A stretch of DNA of 64,000 bases from positions 1-64,000 of the forward strand of contig JAJFHE010000043.1 of assembly GCA_021775755.1 (NCBI GenBank). Direction: 5' to 3'. A program made the translations under genes and the position numbers. Below, in pieces: positions 10,536-19,571 of the stretch (positions are counted from its first letter, which is position 1; every line of letters begins with the position of its first letter). Source of the stretch: Hyphomicrobiales bacterium (GTDB taxonomy: Bacteria; Pseudomonadota; Alphaproteobacteria; Rhizobiales; JAJFHB01). The notes beneath the pieces are model-generated. The model ran no database searches. It worked only from the letters and a program-made list of their open reading frames with translations, and was not told the origin of the DNA.

Positions 10536-12799
10536 GGCGTTGAGTTCCATCGTTTGAGGAATTTACCGAGACTGAGCAGGCATGCGGGCAAAATGACGAC
10601 GTCGGCAAGCAGTGCAATGACGAAAACCGACATGGCGAGTTCGCCGAAATAGCGGATCATCGGCATCTGGCTTGCAAGCGTTGACGCCATGCCGATGCAC
10701 AGCACAAGTGTCGTTGCCACGAGAACCGGCGCGACGCGGATCAGGGCATTGCGAATGGCTTGCGGGTTGAGCGGGTCGCCTTTGGGAGCTTCCAGGCGCA
10801 GGCGGTTGAAGTAGTGAACAGTGTCGTCGACCGCGATGCCAAAAGCGATGGTAAGCGCCAGCGCGCTTGTAAATTGCAGCCCGCGACCGGACAGTGCGAG
10901 CCAGGCGCCGACCATGGCGATCGGGATAACGTTGGGGATGAGGCCGATGAGGCCGTAAGAGACGCTGCGGAACCACACCATCATCAAAACGCCCGACGCG
11001 GCGACGGCGGCGAGAAAGCTGATATTGAGATGACTGATCATCTCCGCACTGACGCGTGCCGAGACGGTGAGGAGACCGGTTGCGCGCAGGTTTTCTCCTG
11101 CCGCTATGGACGCTGCCTGTTCAATTCTCTCCGCCGCCGCGCGTACCGCGCGCGAGCCTTCATCGTGGGCAAACACGCGCAGAATTGCGAGCGTGCCGTC
11201 ATGCGAGACGAAGCGTGCGCGCATGCCGTCCTGCATATCGTTGAGCAGGCGCTGCAAAGTCGGTGCGGCGGATGCCGGATCCTGCGGTGCGAGCCAGCGG
11301 GCAATGTTCCAAAGCGAGGTAACCGCGCTTCCAGGCGCCGCTTCACGTACGGCTTCATGCACGGCACCCAATCGGGCCAAATCTGCGGCATCGAGGACGC
11401 CCACCCCAGATGCCGGCATAGCCAGGGGTACGTCGATCGACAGCACAGGCCCCGTGCTGCCTTCAACCGTGTCGAGGGTTTGGACGGCGGTGTCGGACCG
11501 CTCGATGTTTTCGAAGAACGAATAGACGGGCTCAATGGTCGCGTAGCCCGCGGTCGACACGATGAGCGCCACGATGCCGGTGCCGGCGACAATGAACGGC
11601 CGGGCGGAAACGAACCGCATGACACCCGACCCGGCTCTGCCGGTTTCAGCGAAGAAGCGCGGCGCCGTGATGCGGGTTGCCTTGAGAAGGCCGATACGAA
11701 AGCCCAGCTTGAACAACAGCGGGTGCACAATGAGCACGGCGGCGAGCGAGATCATTACGGCCATCGTGCCCCCCTGACCGAGACTGCGTACGAGGGCGGA
11801 ACTTGACAGTAACAGGGCAGCGAAGGCGACGGCGGTTGTAATCGACGTCAGCACGCAGGCGGGCCCGATGTTGCGAAATGTCGTTTTGAGAGCTTCGTCG
11901 GGATCCACGCCGCTTTCGATCTGACGGCAGAGTTCAAAGGACAGATGCATGCTGTCGGCAAAGGCGAGCACCAAGATCAGAACCGGCAGGGCATTGGTGA
12001 CCGTGTTGACGCTGACGCCTGTGAGCCCAAGTGTTCCGAGAACCCAGATCAGCGCGGCGACCGCCGGCAGCCCGGTGAGCAGAGCGAGCGGAATTGAACG
12101 GAACACCACAATGCACATCAGGAAACCGGCGACCGCGCCGAGGAAATTGAGCGTCACCTGGTCCTTGAGCAATCCCGATATAATCGCTTCGCGAACCGGC
12201 AGCATGCCGGTCAGGGAGTATCGGACGCCGGTGCCGTCAATGGTCTCCCGGGCGGTCTCGTCTATGCCCTCACGCACCACGCGTGCCGTCGGGATGTCGA
12301 CGATCGATGCCTCCAGCGCAACGGCAACAAGCATCCGGCGGTGGTCGGCGGACAGGAACCGGTCACCACCCAATGGGTGCGACCGGCCATTGTCCAGGAG
12401 ACGTTCGAGGGCGCCGGTGTTTTCGAGCTCGTCTGGAAACAAAGGCCGGGTGCCGGTTCCCGCCGCATCAATGCGCCGTAGCGAAAACATCGACATGACA
12501 TGATCGATACCGTCAATGAACTGCACCTCGAGCACGAAACTACGAACCGCCTCCAAGGCTACAGGGTCGGCGAAGTCCTCCGCTTCGAAAACAATCAGGA
12601 TGTCGGACTCAGGCGATGTGAATGCGTTACGGGTGTTTTCAAATAGGGCGTAATCGTCCGAATTGGACTGGAACGCCGCACGCATGCCATCGTCGAACGA
12701 CAGCCGCGTCAGGCCGAAGAAAGCGAGAGCGGTGAGCATGAGCGCCAGAAGAATGGTCGTGGGCGGGTGGCGCAGAGCGCCCGCTGTCAGTCTTTCCAT
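10532..12799 (-). CDS. RND-superfamily MMPL-type transporter
   Basis: 755 residues with the internal duplication of RND proteins: one N-terminal membrane helix, a periplasmic loop of about 150-170 residues, a five- to six-helix block, then a second copy. The first membrane block has LAFADSMHL and the second has GIAVDDTVHYFNR, the conserved acidic segment of the proton path in MMPL/SSD-type transporters. Length is that of MMPL-type rather than the ~1,030-residue multidrug pumps. Members export lipids, hopanoids or other hydrophobic molecules. Its start overlaps the end of an SRPBCC lipid-binding-fold gene by 13 bp and its end overlaps a secreted-protein gene, so the three form one unit. Substrate unknown; lipid export is inferred. 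Confidence 0.8.
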   Translation of the reverse strand: MERLTAGALRHPPTTILLALMLTALAFFGLTRLSFDDGMRAAFQSNSDDYALFENTRNAFTSPESDILIVFEAEDFADPVALEAVRSFVLEVQFIDGIDHVMSMFSLRRIDAAGTGTRPLFPDELENTGALERLLDNGRSHPLGGDRFLSADHRRMLVAVALEASIVDIPTARVVREGIDETARETIDGTGVRYSLTGMLPVREAIISGLLKDQVTLNFLGAVAGFLMCIVVFRSIPLALLTGLPAVAALIWVLGTLGLTGVSVNTVTNALPVLILVLAFADSMHLSFELCRQIESGVDPDEALKTTFRNIGPACVLTSITTAVAFAALLLSSSALVRSLGQGGTMAVMISLAAVLIVHPLLFKLGFRIGLLKATRITAPRFFAETGRAGSGVMRFVSARPFIVAGTGIVALIVSTAGYATIEPVYSFFENIERSDTAVQTLDTVEGSTGPVLSIDVPLAMPASGVGVLDAADLARLGAVHEAVREAAPGSAVTSLWNIARWLAPQDPASAAPTLQRLLNDMQDGMRARFVSHDGTLAILRVFAHDEGSRAVRAAAERIEQAASIAAGENLRATGLLTVSARVSAEMISHLNISFLAAVAASGVLMMVWFRSVSYGLIGLIPNVIPIAMVGAWLALSGRGLQFTSALALTIAFGIAVDDTVHYFNRLRLEAPKGDPLNPQAIRNALIRVAPVLVATTLVLCIGMASTLASQMPMIRYFGELAMSVFVIALLADVVILPACLLSLGKFLKRWNSTP

Positions 12800-13389
12800 G
12801 CGGCGACTTTTGAATTCCAGCGGAAGCGGTTTTTAATGAATGCAAGATTGTGCGGAAACGTCGGCGCCTGGCGCGGTGCTGGAACGCGGCGGCCTGAGCG
12901 CACGAAGCGGCGGCGGCGAATTTCTTCCGTCAGACCGATACGCCCGCGCCGCATCGCCCAGCGGTGATTGGCGATGAATATGGGCTTGAACAGACCCAGT
13001 AACGGCCGGATGTAGGGCTGCTTGACGTCCACTGTCCACAGCACGTGAACGTGAAGCTTGCGCCCGTGCGGTGTCAGCGTGATCTCGCCGCGGCCGTTGA
13101 AGTCTCCACAGGTCTCGACAATTATCGACGACTTGGCGTCGGAATCGATAATACGGGCGATGAACTGGAATGTGTGCGGCAGCAGTCCTTTGGTGTAAAG
13201 GCGCACAGTGCAGCCCTTGCCGAGTTCGTCGCCGTGTTCAATGAGCTCGCCGTCCATGAACACGGACGACCACCAGCGTGTGATTGCAAGTGGCTCAGAC
13301 AGAATTTCAGCCACTTCCTCAGGAGTGGCCGTCACAACCCAGTTCGACGCTATGCGAAACGAACGCCAGGCGCTCGTAACAAATTCCAT
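12787..13389 (-). CDS. SRPBCC (START-like) domain protein
   Basis: 200 residues. The opening TSAWRSFRIASNWVV, the ATPEEVAEIL helix, the ITRWWSSVFMDG strand-turn and later HVHVLWTVDV strands match the polyketide cyclase/dehydrase and lipid-transport SRPBCC fold, a hydrophobic ligand pocket. The C-terminal ~40 residues are very basic (EEIRRRRFVRSGRR) and could meet a membrane or nucleic acid. First gene of an overlapping operon with the MMPL transporter; it may bind the transported molecule or modify it, but this is inference. The 172 bp upstream are the likely promoter region. Confidence 0.65.
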   Translation of the reverse strand: MEFVTSAWRSFRIASNWVVTATPEEVAEILSEPLAITRWWSSVFMDGELIEHGDELGKGCTVRLYTKGLLPHTFQFIARIIDSDAKSSIIVETCGDFNGRGEITLTPHGRKLHVHVLWTVDVKQPYIRPLLGLFKPIFIANHRWAMRRGRIGLTEEIRRRRFVRSGRRVPAPRQAPTFPHNLAFIKNRFRWNSKVAAWKD

Positions 13390-13561
13390 TCGATAGTCCC
13401 CCTAGGATATCCAACGGCCGCAGCAAGAAAGACCGCCTATTCTTGCCTATTCCCCGGCATGCCTCAATAGGCTAGCCGCGTTCTGTGCCCGCACTGCGAC
13501 AAACCGCGCACGGGTGTGTCAAATGTGTCGTGAAGTCATGTGTTCCAGCATCCAGCACGGG

Positions 13562-14713
13562 CTAAACCACCATAATTTCGCGCCGGTATTCCGTCAGATA
13601 ATCAAAACCGTTTTCGGTCACAACAATGGAATCGCCAATACGTCCGCCGAGATCGCCATCCATCGATATGCCACCGTCGACGGCAAAGGTCATGCCGGGC
13701 TGCAGAAGCGTTTTGTCGCCGGCCTTGAGCTCCGGCGCTTCCAGATACGCCATGCCGATGGAACGGCCAGTCCTGTAGCTGGTTTCGTAGCCGCGCTCGC
13801 GATACACCACGTTGGCCGCCTCGGCGATGGATTCCGCGGTGACGCCGGGTCGGATTGCCGCAAGCGCGGCCTGCTGCGCGTCGATCGCGGCCTGCTGAAC
13901 GCGCCCGGCATCGTCCGATATATCGCCGACATGAAACAGCCGGTCGAAGCCGAGTTTGTATTGTTTGAACTGGGCCATATTGCAGAAGCAGAAATAGACC
14001 GGGTCGCCGCGCTCGTAGAGCTTTACGCTGGCGCGGCGGTGGACCATGGATGTGTCGGTTCCGCTTTGCAGGATCTGCAGATTGTGGATGAGCGGCGAGA
14101 CGAAAGCCTCCCACCCGCGTGCGGTAAGGAAATCGGCGGCCTTTCTTGTGCCGGCGGACATGACTGCCAGCGCGGATTCGTACTCCGGCGCACCTTCGGA
14201 GAGCGATCCTTCGGCAGCGGCCATCATGGCGCCGGCGATCTCGCCGGCTTTTTTCATTACGGCGATCTCGGCTGGAGATTTGATCATCCGCATAGCGCCC
14301 AGTTCAGGGCCGATGTCATGAAGCGGCACTGCCGCATAGGCGTCGTCAAGATAATTGCGGACAATGGCGGGGATGTGATCGAGCTCGACGTGAATGCCGC
14401 CGGGAGCTGAACCGATGACGCCGCCCAGAACCGCGCTCCATGAATTCGCGCCGGCATCCTCCCATGTGCGGACATCATCGACCCATGTCATGGCACGAAC
14501 CATTTCGCTTTCCATCAGCGGTGTCACAACGGTGGGCGGTGCGTCCGGCCGCACGACGAGAAATGTGGGGCGCCCGAACTCGACACTGAGATACCCCCAG
14601 AAGCCTGCAAGATAAGCAATGGAGCTTTCATCGGTGAGCACGGCGACCTCGATACCCTGACGCTCAAGCCGGGCCTGAAAGGCAGCTGTTCGCTGTTTCG
14701 CCTCTTCGAGCAT
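13562..14713 (-). CDS. M24 (pita-bread) family protein with degenerate metal site
   Basis: 383 residues from the ATG at 14713, which has AAGGAG upstream; the longer frame to 14869 lacks such a site. It has a creatinase-type N-terminal domain (1-140) and an M24 catalytic domain (150-383). Of the five usual metal ligands only the second Asp (D257 in GFDR) is clear: the first Asp position is Met/Asn (246 or 245), the His of GHGIG is R317 (GRSIG), the first Glu is D347 (PGMTFAVDGG) and the last Glu falls in GRIGDSI. It is therefore unlikely to be an ordinary Xaa-Pro peptidase. Metal-free relatives such as creatinase cleave small amidino or amide compounds, so a small-molecule hydrolase is plausible. 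Neighbour of an EEP phosphohydrolase on the same strand. Confidence 0.75.
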   Translation of the reverse strand: MLEEAKQRTAAFQARLERQGIEVAVLTDESSIAYLAGFWGYLSVEFGRPTFLVVRPDAPPTVVTPLMESEMVRAMTWVDDVRTWEDAGANSWSAVLGGVIGSAPGGIHVELDHIPAIVRNYLDDAYAAVPLHDIGPELGAMRMIKSPAEIAVMKKAGEIAGAMMAAAEGSLSEGAPEYESALAVMSAGTRKAADFLTARGWEAFVSPLIHNLQILQSGTDTSMVHRRASVKLYERGDPVYFCFCNMAQFKQYKLGFDRLFHVGDISDDAGRVQQAAIDAQQAALAAIRPGVTAESIAEAANVVYRERGYETSYRTGRSIGMAYLEAPELKAGDKTLLQPGMTFAVDGGISMDGDLGGRIGDSIVVTENGFDYLTEYRREIMVV

Positions 14714-14759
14714 CGTTGTCTCCTTCACCTCAAGACCGTATTGCGCAACGGAGATGGAA

Positions 14760-15497
14760 CTATAGCCGGCAGGATTCTGCAAGTGTTGCGCTGACGGCCA
14801 GATGATCGCTGACGTCTGCGACGAGGTCGACATGGCCGGCATCAAAGTGTGGTGTCGTAAACAGGCCATCGATCATGATGTCAAGATCGCCGGCATAGTG
14901 ATGCCCGGCATCAATGCTTGAGGACACATGCGGTGGAATGTGGTCGGTGTAACGCGCCGCGATCTGGTTGAATATTTCGCCGCCGCGCGGCGCGTTGAAG
15001 TCGCCGCACAGAACGAGGCGCTGGTGCGGGGCGAGAAGCGTCATGAGTTTGGCGACATCCTCGCGCTGCTCGTCGTTGGCGCGGCCGTCTCCCGTCCAGG
15101 TGAAATGCGTGGTGGCAAATGTGAACGGCGGTGCCTTGCCGTCGTTCACGGTTATTGCGAGCAGTGCCCGCTTGATAACCGATTGCGCGGTGACACGCGG
15201 TTTGAAGCGTGCAAGCGGCTGGCCATCGCCACGATAGTAATGGCGGTGCGGGGAGTGAAACGGCAGGCGCGTCAGAATGGCGACGCCCAGCATGTCCCAC
15301 GTGCCGTCGCGCCGGGTCACTTTGCACATGGGCTCGAACAGGCCATCCATGCGCAAGTCGGTGCGGTGCGTTTCGTAGTCGGTAAACAACACTTCCTGCA
15401 GGCCGATCAGGTCGCAATCGGCGGTGCGCAGGAATGCCCGCTGGCGGTCCAGATGCCGGTCGCCTTCGACATTGAGCGAAACGATTTTCCAGGTCAT
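14760..15497 (-). CDS. Endonuclease/exonuclease/phosphatase (EEP) family protein
   Basis: 245 residues. The N-terminal SLNVEG, GLQEVL (metal-binding Glu), TTHFTW, CGDFNAP (catalytic Asp/Asn) and SDHLAV (final Asp-His) give the complete EEP catalytic set. The superfamily includes DNA repair nucleases, neutral sphingomyelinases and inositol-polyphosphate phosphatases; no DNA-binding extension is visible and the protein is short, without signal peptide. Upstream of the M24 gene by 46 bp on the same strand. Substrate cannot be set from sequence; the nearby lipid locus makes a phosphodiester lipid one option, at low confidence. Confidence 0.75.
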   Translation of the reverse strand: MTWKIVSLNVEGDRHLDRQRAFLRTADCDLIGLQEVLFTDYETHRTDLRMDGLFEPMCKVTRRDGTWDMLGVAILTRLPFHSPHRHYYRGDGQPLARFKPRVTAQSVIKRALLAITVNDGKAPPFTFATTHFTWTGDGRANDEQREDVAKLMTLLAPHQRLVLCGDFNAPRGGEIFNQIAARYTDHIPPHVSSSIDAGHHYAGDLDIMIDGLFTTPHFDAGHVDLVADVSDHLAVSATLAESCRL

Positions 15498-15638
15498 GGG
15501 TAGCCGTTATTGAATGTTACTGCCTGAAGCGGCACGCTGCGGCGAGGGGTTTGCTCTGGTACATGATGGCGAGGCCGCTTATAGCTGGATCCGCGGTGCG
15601 ATAGAACCGTTTCCATTGAGTGCGATGTGAGGCTTGAT

Positions 15639-16655
15639 ATGACGCTGGGTTACCCAACCTTCGACCTTGGGCGTTTTGATCTGAACAGCGGTGAGGTCCT
15701 GCACGATGGTCGGCTCGCCTATCAAACCTACGGCGCGCTCAATCCGGCAAAAGACAACGCGGTGGTTCTGCCTACATTCTACACTGGCACGCACTGGCGC
15801 AACGAGGGGTTCTTCGGACCCGGGCGTGCGCTCGACCCGGCACACCACTTCATCATTTCGATTAACATGTTCGGAAACGGGCTGTCGTCGTCGCCGAGCA
15901 ATGCGCCTGATGGGCAGTCCGGATCCCGGTTTCCGCAAGTCACCTTGTGGGACAATGTCCGCGCCCAGCACACGCTTGTGACAGAGCATCTCGGCATCGA
16001 GCGTCTTCGGCTGGTCGCCGGCTGGTCGATGGCTGGCTGCCAATCCTACCAGTGGGGCGCGCAGTATCCGGACATGGTCGATGCGATACTTCCATTTTGT
16101 GCTTCGACGAAAACATCGCCGCACAATATTGTGTTTCTTGAAGGGGTAAAGGCGGCGTTGCAGGCGGACCAGACATGGAACAACGGCGATTATGATGCCC
16201 AACCCGAACGCGGATTACGCGCGTTTGGCCGGGTCTATGCGGGGTGGGCGTTCTCGCAAACCTGGTACCGCAACGGGCTATACAAAAACCTCGGGTTCGA
16301 GACGGTGGAGGAGCTGCTGGTCGATTGGGAAAACGATCACGTCGACAACTGGGATGCGAACAATCTGCTCGTTAAGCTGCGTGCCTGGCAAATGGGGGAT
16401 ATCAGCGCCAATGTGCTTTACGGCGGAGACTTTGCCAAATCCCTGGCGGCGATATCGGCACGCGCGATCGTCATGCCAAGCTCAAGCGATCTCTATTTTC
16501 CGCCTAAAGACAATGAAATCGAAGTGGCCGGGATGGCGAACGCGGAATTAAGAGTTTACGAAACGGACTGGGGTCACTGTGTTGCCAGTCCGGGAAACGA
16601 TGCCGGTTTTGCGGCGTTCCTGGACGATGCGCTGGCCGAACTCCTGGCGACCTGA
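15639..16655 (+). CDS. Homoserine O-acetyltransferase-like alpha/beta hydrolase
   Basis: 338 residues from ATG 15639, with GTGAGG seven bases upstream; a GTG at 15627 is the alternative. The MetX-type fold is shown by the early LAYQTYGALNP segment, nucleophile elbow GWSMAGCQ, Asp in SSSDLYFPP and His in DWGHCVASP. True MetX enzymes usually have GGSMGGMQ in the elbow; the A and C here, and the lack of met genes nearby, suggest a relative acting as a hydrolase or on another acyl acceptor. Stands upstream of manC on the same strand with a 71-bp gap. Confidence 0.7.
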   Translation: MTLGYPTFDLGRFDLNSGEVLHDGRLAYQTYGALNPAKDNAVVLPTFYTGTHWRNEGFFGPGRALDPAHHFIISINMFGNGLSSSPSNAPDGQSGSRFPQVTLWDNVRAQHTLVTEHLGIERLRLVAGWSMAGCQSYQWGAQYPDMVDAILPFCASTKTSPHNIVFLEGVKAALQADQTWNNGDYDAQPERGLRAFGRVYAGWAFSQTWYRNGLYKNLGFETVEELLVDWENDHVDNWDANNLLVKLRAWQMGDISANVLYGGDFAKSLAAISARAIVMPSSSDLYFPPKDNEIEVAGMANAELRVYETDWGHCVASPGNDAGFAAFLDDALAELLAT

Positions 16656-16726
16656 GTTATCCTGTTGCATGCCGCTTCGACAATTGCGATAGGACAGTGC
16701 GGCATCTGACCCGCCAGAGGAGCTCC

Positions 16727-18151
16727 ATGTCATCCGTTGTTCCAGTGATCATGTGCGGCGGCGCCGGCACGCGATTGTGGCCGGCATCACGGCGCGCGCG
16801 TCCGAAACAGTTTCTCAGGCTGTTTGGCGAGCATTCGCTTTTTCAGGAAACCGTGCTTCGGGTTAGTGACCGCGAGCTGTTTGCCAAGCCGATTTGCATC
16901 ACAAACGAAGACTACCGGTTCGTTGTCGCGGAACAATTGAATGAACTCGGCGTTGACGCGGCGGTTGTACTCGAACCGGCAAGACGAGACTCTGCACCGG
17001 CGCTGTGCGCGGGGTGCCTGATCGCGTTACAGAAACAAAAGGATGCGATTGTTCTGGCGATCCCCGCAGACCACCGGATTCGCGATACGGATGGCTTCCG
17101 CGCCACCATACGCGGCGGGCTGGATGCGGCTGCCGCGGGCTATCTGGTTACCTTCGGCGCCAGACCCGATCATCCCGCCACGGGATATGGCTATATCGCA
17201 CCGGCGGACAAGGTTGCAGCGGGCGACGCGCGCCATGTGGCGTCCTTTGTTGAAAAGCCGGATGCGGACACGGCGTGTGAGTATATCGAGCGAAAGTTTC
17301 TGTGGAACACGGGAAATTTCCTACTCAGCGCAGAAGTGTTTCTTCAGGAGCTGAACGCATATGAGCCGAGCATCGTACCTGTGGTGAGCCAGGCGGTGGA
17401 CGGTGCGCGGCGGGATCTCGATTTTCTCCGCCTCGACCGTGCCGGTTTTGAAAGTGCGAAGGCGATCTCCATTGACTATGCGGTCATGGAGCGGACATCA
17501 CGTGCAGCGGTCGTCGAAGCCTGTTTCGACTGGTCAGATATTGGAAGCTGGACGGCGGTCCACGCGCTTTCCGAGAAAGATGAACGGGGCAATGCGCAAA
17601 GCGGTGACGTTCATGTGCTCGACAGCCGTAACACATACGTGCGGAGCGATCATCGCCTCGTCACGGCGATCGGTGTTGAAGATCTGGTGGTCGTGGCAAA
17701 CCGTGACTCCGTCATGATCGCGCATTGCGACAAAGTTGAAAACATCAAGGACCTAGTGGAAGTTCTCGACAGCGACCGGCGCATCGAGGTGAACGAGCAT
17801 CCGAAATCTTTCAGGCCGTGGGGCAGCTTTGAAGTGGTGGATACCGGAGAGCGGTTCCTGGTGAAACGTATCACCGTGGTGCCGGGAGGCCGCCTTTCGC
17901 TGCAGAGCCACCGCCACCGTGCGGAGCACTGGGTCGTGGTGCGCGGCACGGCGTTCGTGCGCATTGGCGATGAGGAAAAAGAGGTGTGCAGCAATGAGTC
18001 GATCTATATTCCGCTAGGTGCCGTTCATCGGCTCGAAAACAGGGAAAGCACCGTACTTGAACTGATAGAGGTGCAATCGGGCAGTTATCTCGGAGAAGAT
18101 GACATCGAGCGGTTCGATGATGTCTATGGGCGCCACAATGGAGACGAGTAA
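16727..18151 (+). CDS. manC: Mannose-1-phosphate guanylyltransferase / mannose-6-phosphate isomerase
   Basis: 474 residues, the usual size of the bifunctional ManC/XanB/AlgA type. The start at 16727 follows GAGGAG. The nucleotidyltransferase domain has MCGGAGTRLWPASR followed by PKQF, FVEKP and WNTGNF; from about 350 a cupin domain (PWGSFEVVD, SHRHRAEHW, IPLGAVHRLEN) is the type II phosphomannose isomerase. It makes GDP-mannose from mannose phosphates. Three bases separate it from the pgpA-like gene, so the two are co-transcribed, and it likely supplies the sugar donor for the GT4 glycosyltransferase at 32663. It could also feed other glycans, as GDP-mannose is used widely. Confidence 0.9.
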   Translation: MSSVVPVIMCGGAGTRLWPASRRARPKQFLRLFGEHSLFQETVLRVSDRELFAKPICITNEDYRFVVAEQLNELGVDAAVVLEPARRDSAPALCAGCLIALQKQKDAIVLAIPADHRIRDTDGFRATIRGGLDAAAAGYLVTFGARPDHPATGYGYIAPADKVAAGDARHVASFVEKPDADTACEYIERKFLWNTGNFLLSAEVFLQELNAYEPSIVPVVSQAVDGARRDLDFLRLDRAGFESAKAISIDYAVMERTSRAAVVEACFDWSDIGSWTAVHALSEKDERGNAQSGDVHVLDSRNTYVRSDHRLVTAIGVEDLVVVANRDSVMIAHCDKVENIKDLVEVLDSDRRIEVNEHPKSFRPWGSFEVVDTGERFLVKRITVVPGGRLSLQSHRHRAEHWVVVRGTAFVRIGDEEKEVCSNESIYIPLGAVHRLENRESTVLELIEVQSGSYLGEDDIERFDDVYGRHNGDE

Positions 18152-18154
18152 ACA

Positions 18155-18643
18155 ATGAGCGGTACGCCGATGCGTCCAACGCTGTCGTTCATGCTGTCCA
18201 GGCCGCACCACATTCTTTCTTTGAGTTTCGGTGCCGGGCTTGCGCCGGCGTGGCCGGGTACGGTCGGTGCCGTTGTCGCCTTTCCGCTCTACTGGGCGAT
18301 GATGCCGCTGGGTCTTTTGTTCCAGACGGTTCTTCTTGCCGTGATGTTTGCCGCCGGTGTCATTGCCGCAAACGCGACCGGCCGGGCACTTGGAGAACCC
18401 GATCACGGCTCGATCGTTTGGGATGAGACTTTCGGCATGGCGGCGGTTCTGGTGTTTGTGCCGCAGGGCGCGATCTGGTGGATCGCGGCGTTCATAATGT
18501 TCCGGTTTTTCGATATTGCCAAACCCTGGCCGATCAGCATTGCCGATGATCGCACGCACGATGGCTGGGGCGTTATGCTGGATGATGCGCTTGCCGCGGT
18601 TGCGGCCGTTCTCGTGCTGCGTCTGGCCGGCTTGTTGTTTTAG
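18155..18643 (+). CDS. pgpA: PgpA-like lipid phosphatase
   Basis: 162 residues, typical for PgpA. Shows the family signatures: FGAGLAPAWPGTVG, GEPDHGSIVWDE and FRFFDIAKPWPI with a late GVMLDDALA, plus three to four membrane segments. PgpA removes phosphate from phosphatidylglycerophosphate; in the described Bacteroides inositol-lipid cluster a PgpA-type enzyme acts on phosphatidylinositol phosphate. Here it lies three bases after manC and is convergent (4-bp overlap) with a cdsA-like gene, close to inositol-3-phosphate synthase. A role as phosphatidylinositol-phosphate phosphatase is therefore favoured by context, but it could equally be the housekeeping enzyme. Confidence 0.85.
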   Translation: MSGTPMRPTLSFMLSRPHHILSLSFGAGLAPAWPGTVGAVVAFPLYWAMMPLGLLFQTVLLAVMFAAGVIAANATGRALGEPDHGSIVWDETFGMAAVLVFVPQGAIWWIAAFIMFRFFDIAKPWPISIADDRTHDGWGVMLDDALAAVAAVLVLRLAGLLF

Positions 18644-19554
18644 CCGATAACCAGCCAGATGATGCCGGCGCCGGCCGGTGAGGCGACGAGCCAGGCATCG
18701 GCAATGTCGAGCGCGCCGCCCTGAATGGCAAGTACCGGCGGATAGTCCTTAACGCCTGCACGGCGTTTGCCCGCGGAGGCGACGAGATCGCCCAGCACGG
18801 CGGCGGCCGCGATGGCGCTGACAAGTGCCAGCCACGGACCCCAGGCCATGCCCACTATGAAGTAGTTGAGGACCGCGGAGGCAACCAGCAGTGCGCCAAA
18901 CCCGGTCGCCAGCCCTTCAACGGTCTTGCGCGGGCTCAGGCGCGGGAACGCCGGAGTTCTGCCGAAGAGCTTGCCGCCAAAAAGAGCAAGACTGTCGAAC
19001 ACTTCAACAAGAATAAACCCAAGCAGCGCGTAGACGTGCAAATTCGGATCGCGCGCCAACAACGCATAGAGCGCGAGCGCAATGCCCGGAAACGCCGCGA
19101 CACGCGCAAGCGCATTGACCGAGTGTTCGGGGCCGTTGGCGGTGTCCGCCATCAAATGGCTGCACGCCAATGTCGCAAGCAGCACGACCGCACAGAACAT
19201 GACCACCCAGTATGTGGGAGCGAACCAGCCGAATGCCGCGAATGCCAGCACCATTGCGCTGCCGAGGAGCGGTGCATACGTCCCCGCGTCCCGCGAGGGT
19301 GTCTTGAACGATACGCAGGAGGCTTCCCAGCCGGTGCGCGCAGCGAGTGCCGCAAGTGCCAGCGCGATCACCGTTTGACCGAATAGAAAAGGTGTCGTGG
19401 CGCATGCAACGATCAAGGCCTCCGATCCCATCAGCAGCCAAAGTTCGCGGGCCTGCCCGCGCAAGGCCCGAACGGCTGTCAGAAAGGCAAGACCGAGGCA
19501 TCCCGCGGCAACAAGACCCCAGGCGACGAGAACGAGTGCCGTGTTGTCCGGCAT
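18640..19554 (-). CDS. CdsA-like phosphatidate cytidylyltransferase (divergent)
   Basis: 304 residues from ATG 19554, which follows AAGGGG; the longer frame would run into the upstream gene. About eight hydrophobic segments. Signature regions: FGRTPAFPRLSPRKTVEG (usual iSPKKTWEG) and at 260-286 SAGKRRAGVKDY then QGGALDIAD. In CdsA the latter reads HGGxxDRxD; here His is Gln and Arg is Ile, while the KR, KD, GG and Asp residues remain. CdsA activates phosphatidic acid with CTP to CDP-diacylglycerol. The changes suggest an altered substrate, perhaps a special lipid phosphate for the CDP-alcohol phosphatidyltransferase at 35549, which is inference. Last gene of the ino1-reductase-cdsA operon, 17 bp after the reductase. 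Confidence 0.8.
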   Translation of the reverse strand: MPDNTALVLVAWGLVAAGCLGLAFLTAVRALRGQARELWLLMGSEALIVACATTPFLFGQTVIALALAALAARTGWEASCVSFKTPSRDAGTYAPLLGSAMVLAFAAFGWFAPTYWVVMFCAVVLLATLACSHLMADTANGPEHSVNALARVAAFPGIALALYALLARDPNLHVYALLGFILVEVFDSLALFGGKLFGRTPAFPRLSPRKTVEGLATGFGALLVASAVLNYFIVGMAWGPWLALVSAIAAAAVLGDLVASAGKRRAGVKDYPPVLAIQGGALDIADAWLVASPAGAGIIWLVIG

Positions 19555-19571
19555 GATCTGGATCACCCCTT

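Noticed and set aside
15639-16655. Assignment of the MetX-like protein as metX
   Set aside because: The nucleophile elbow differs from the usual motif and no methionine genes are near, so only the family is named.
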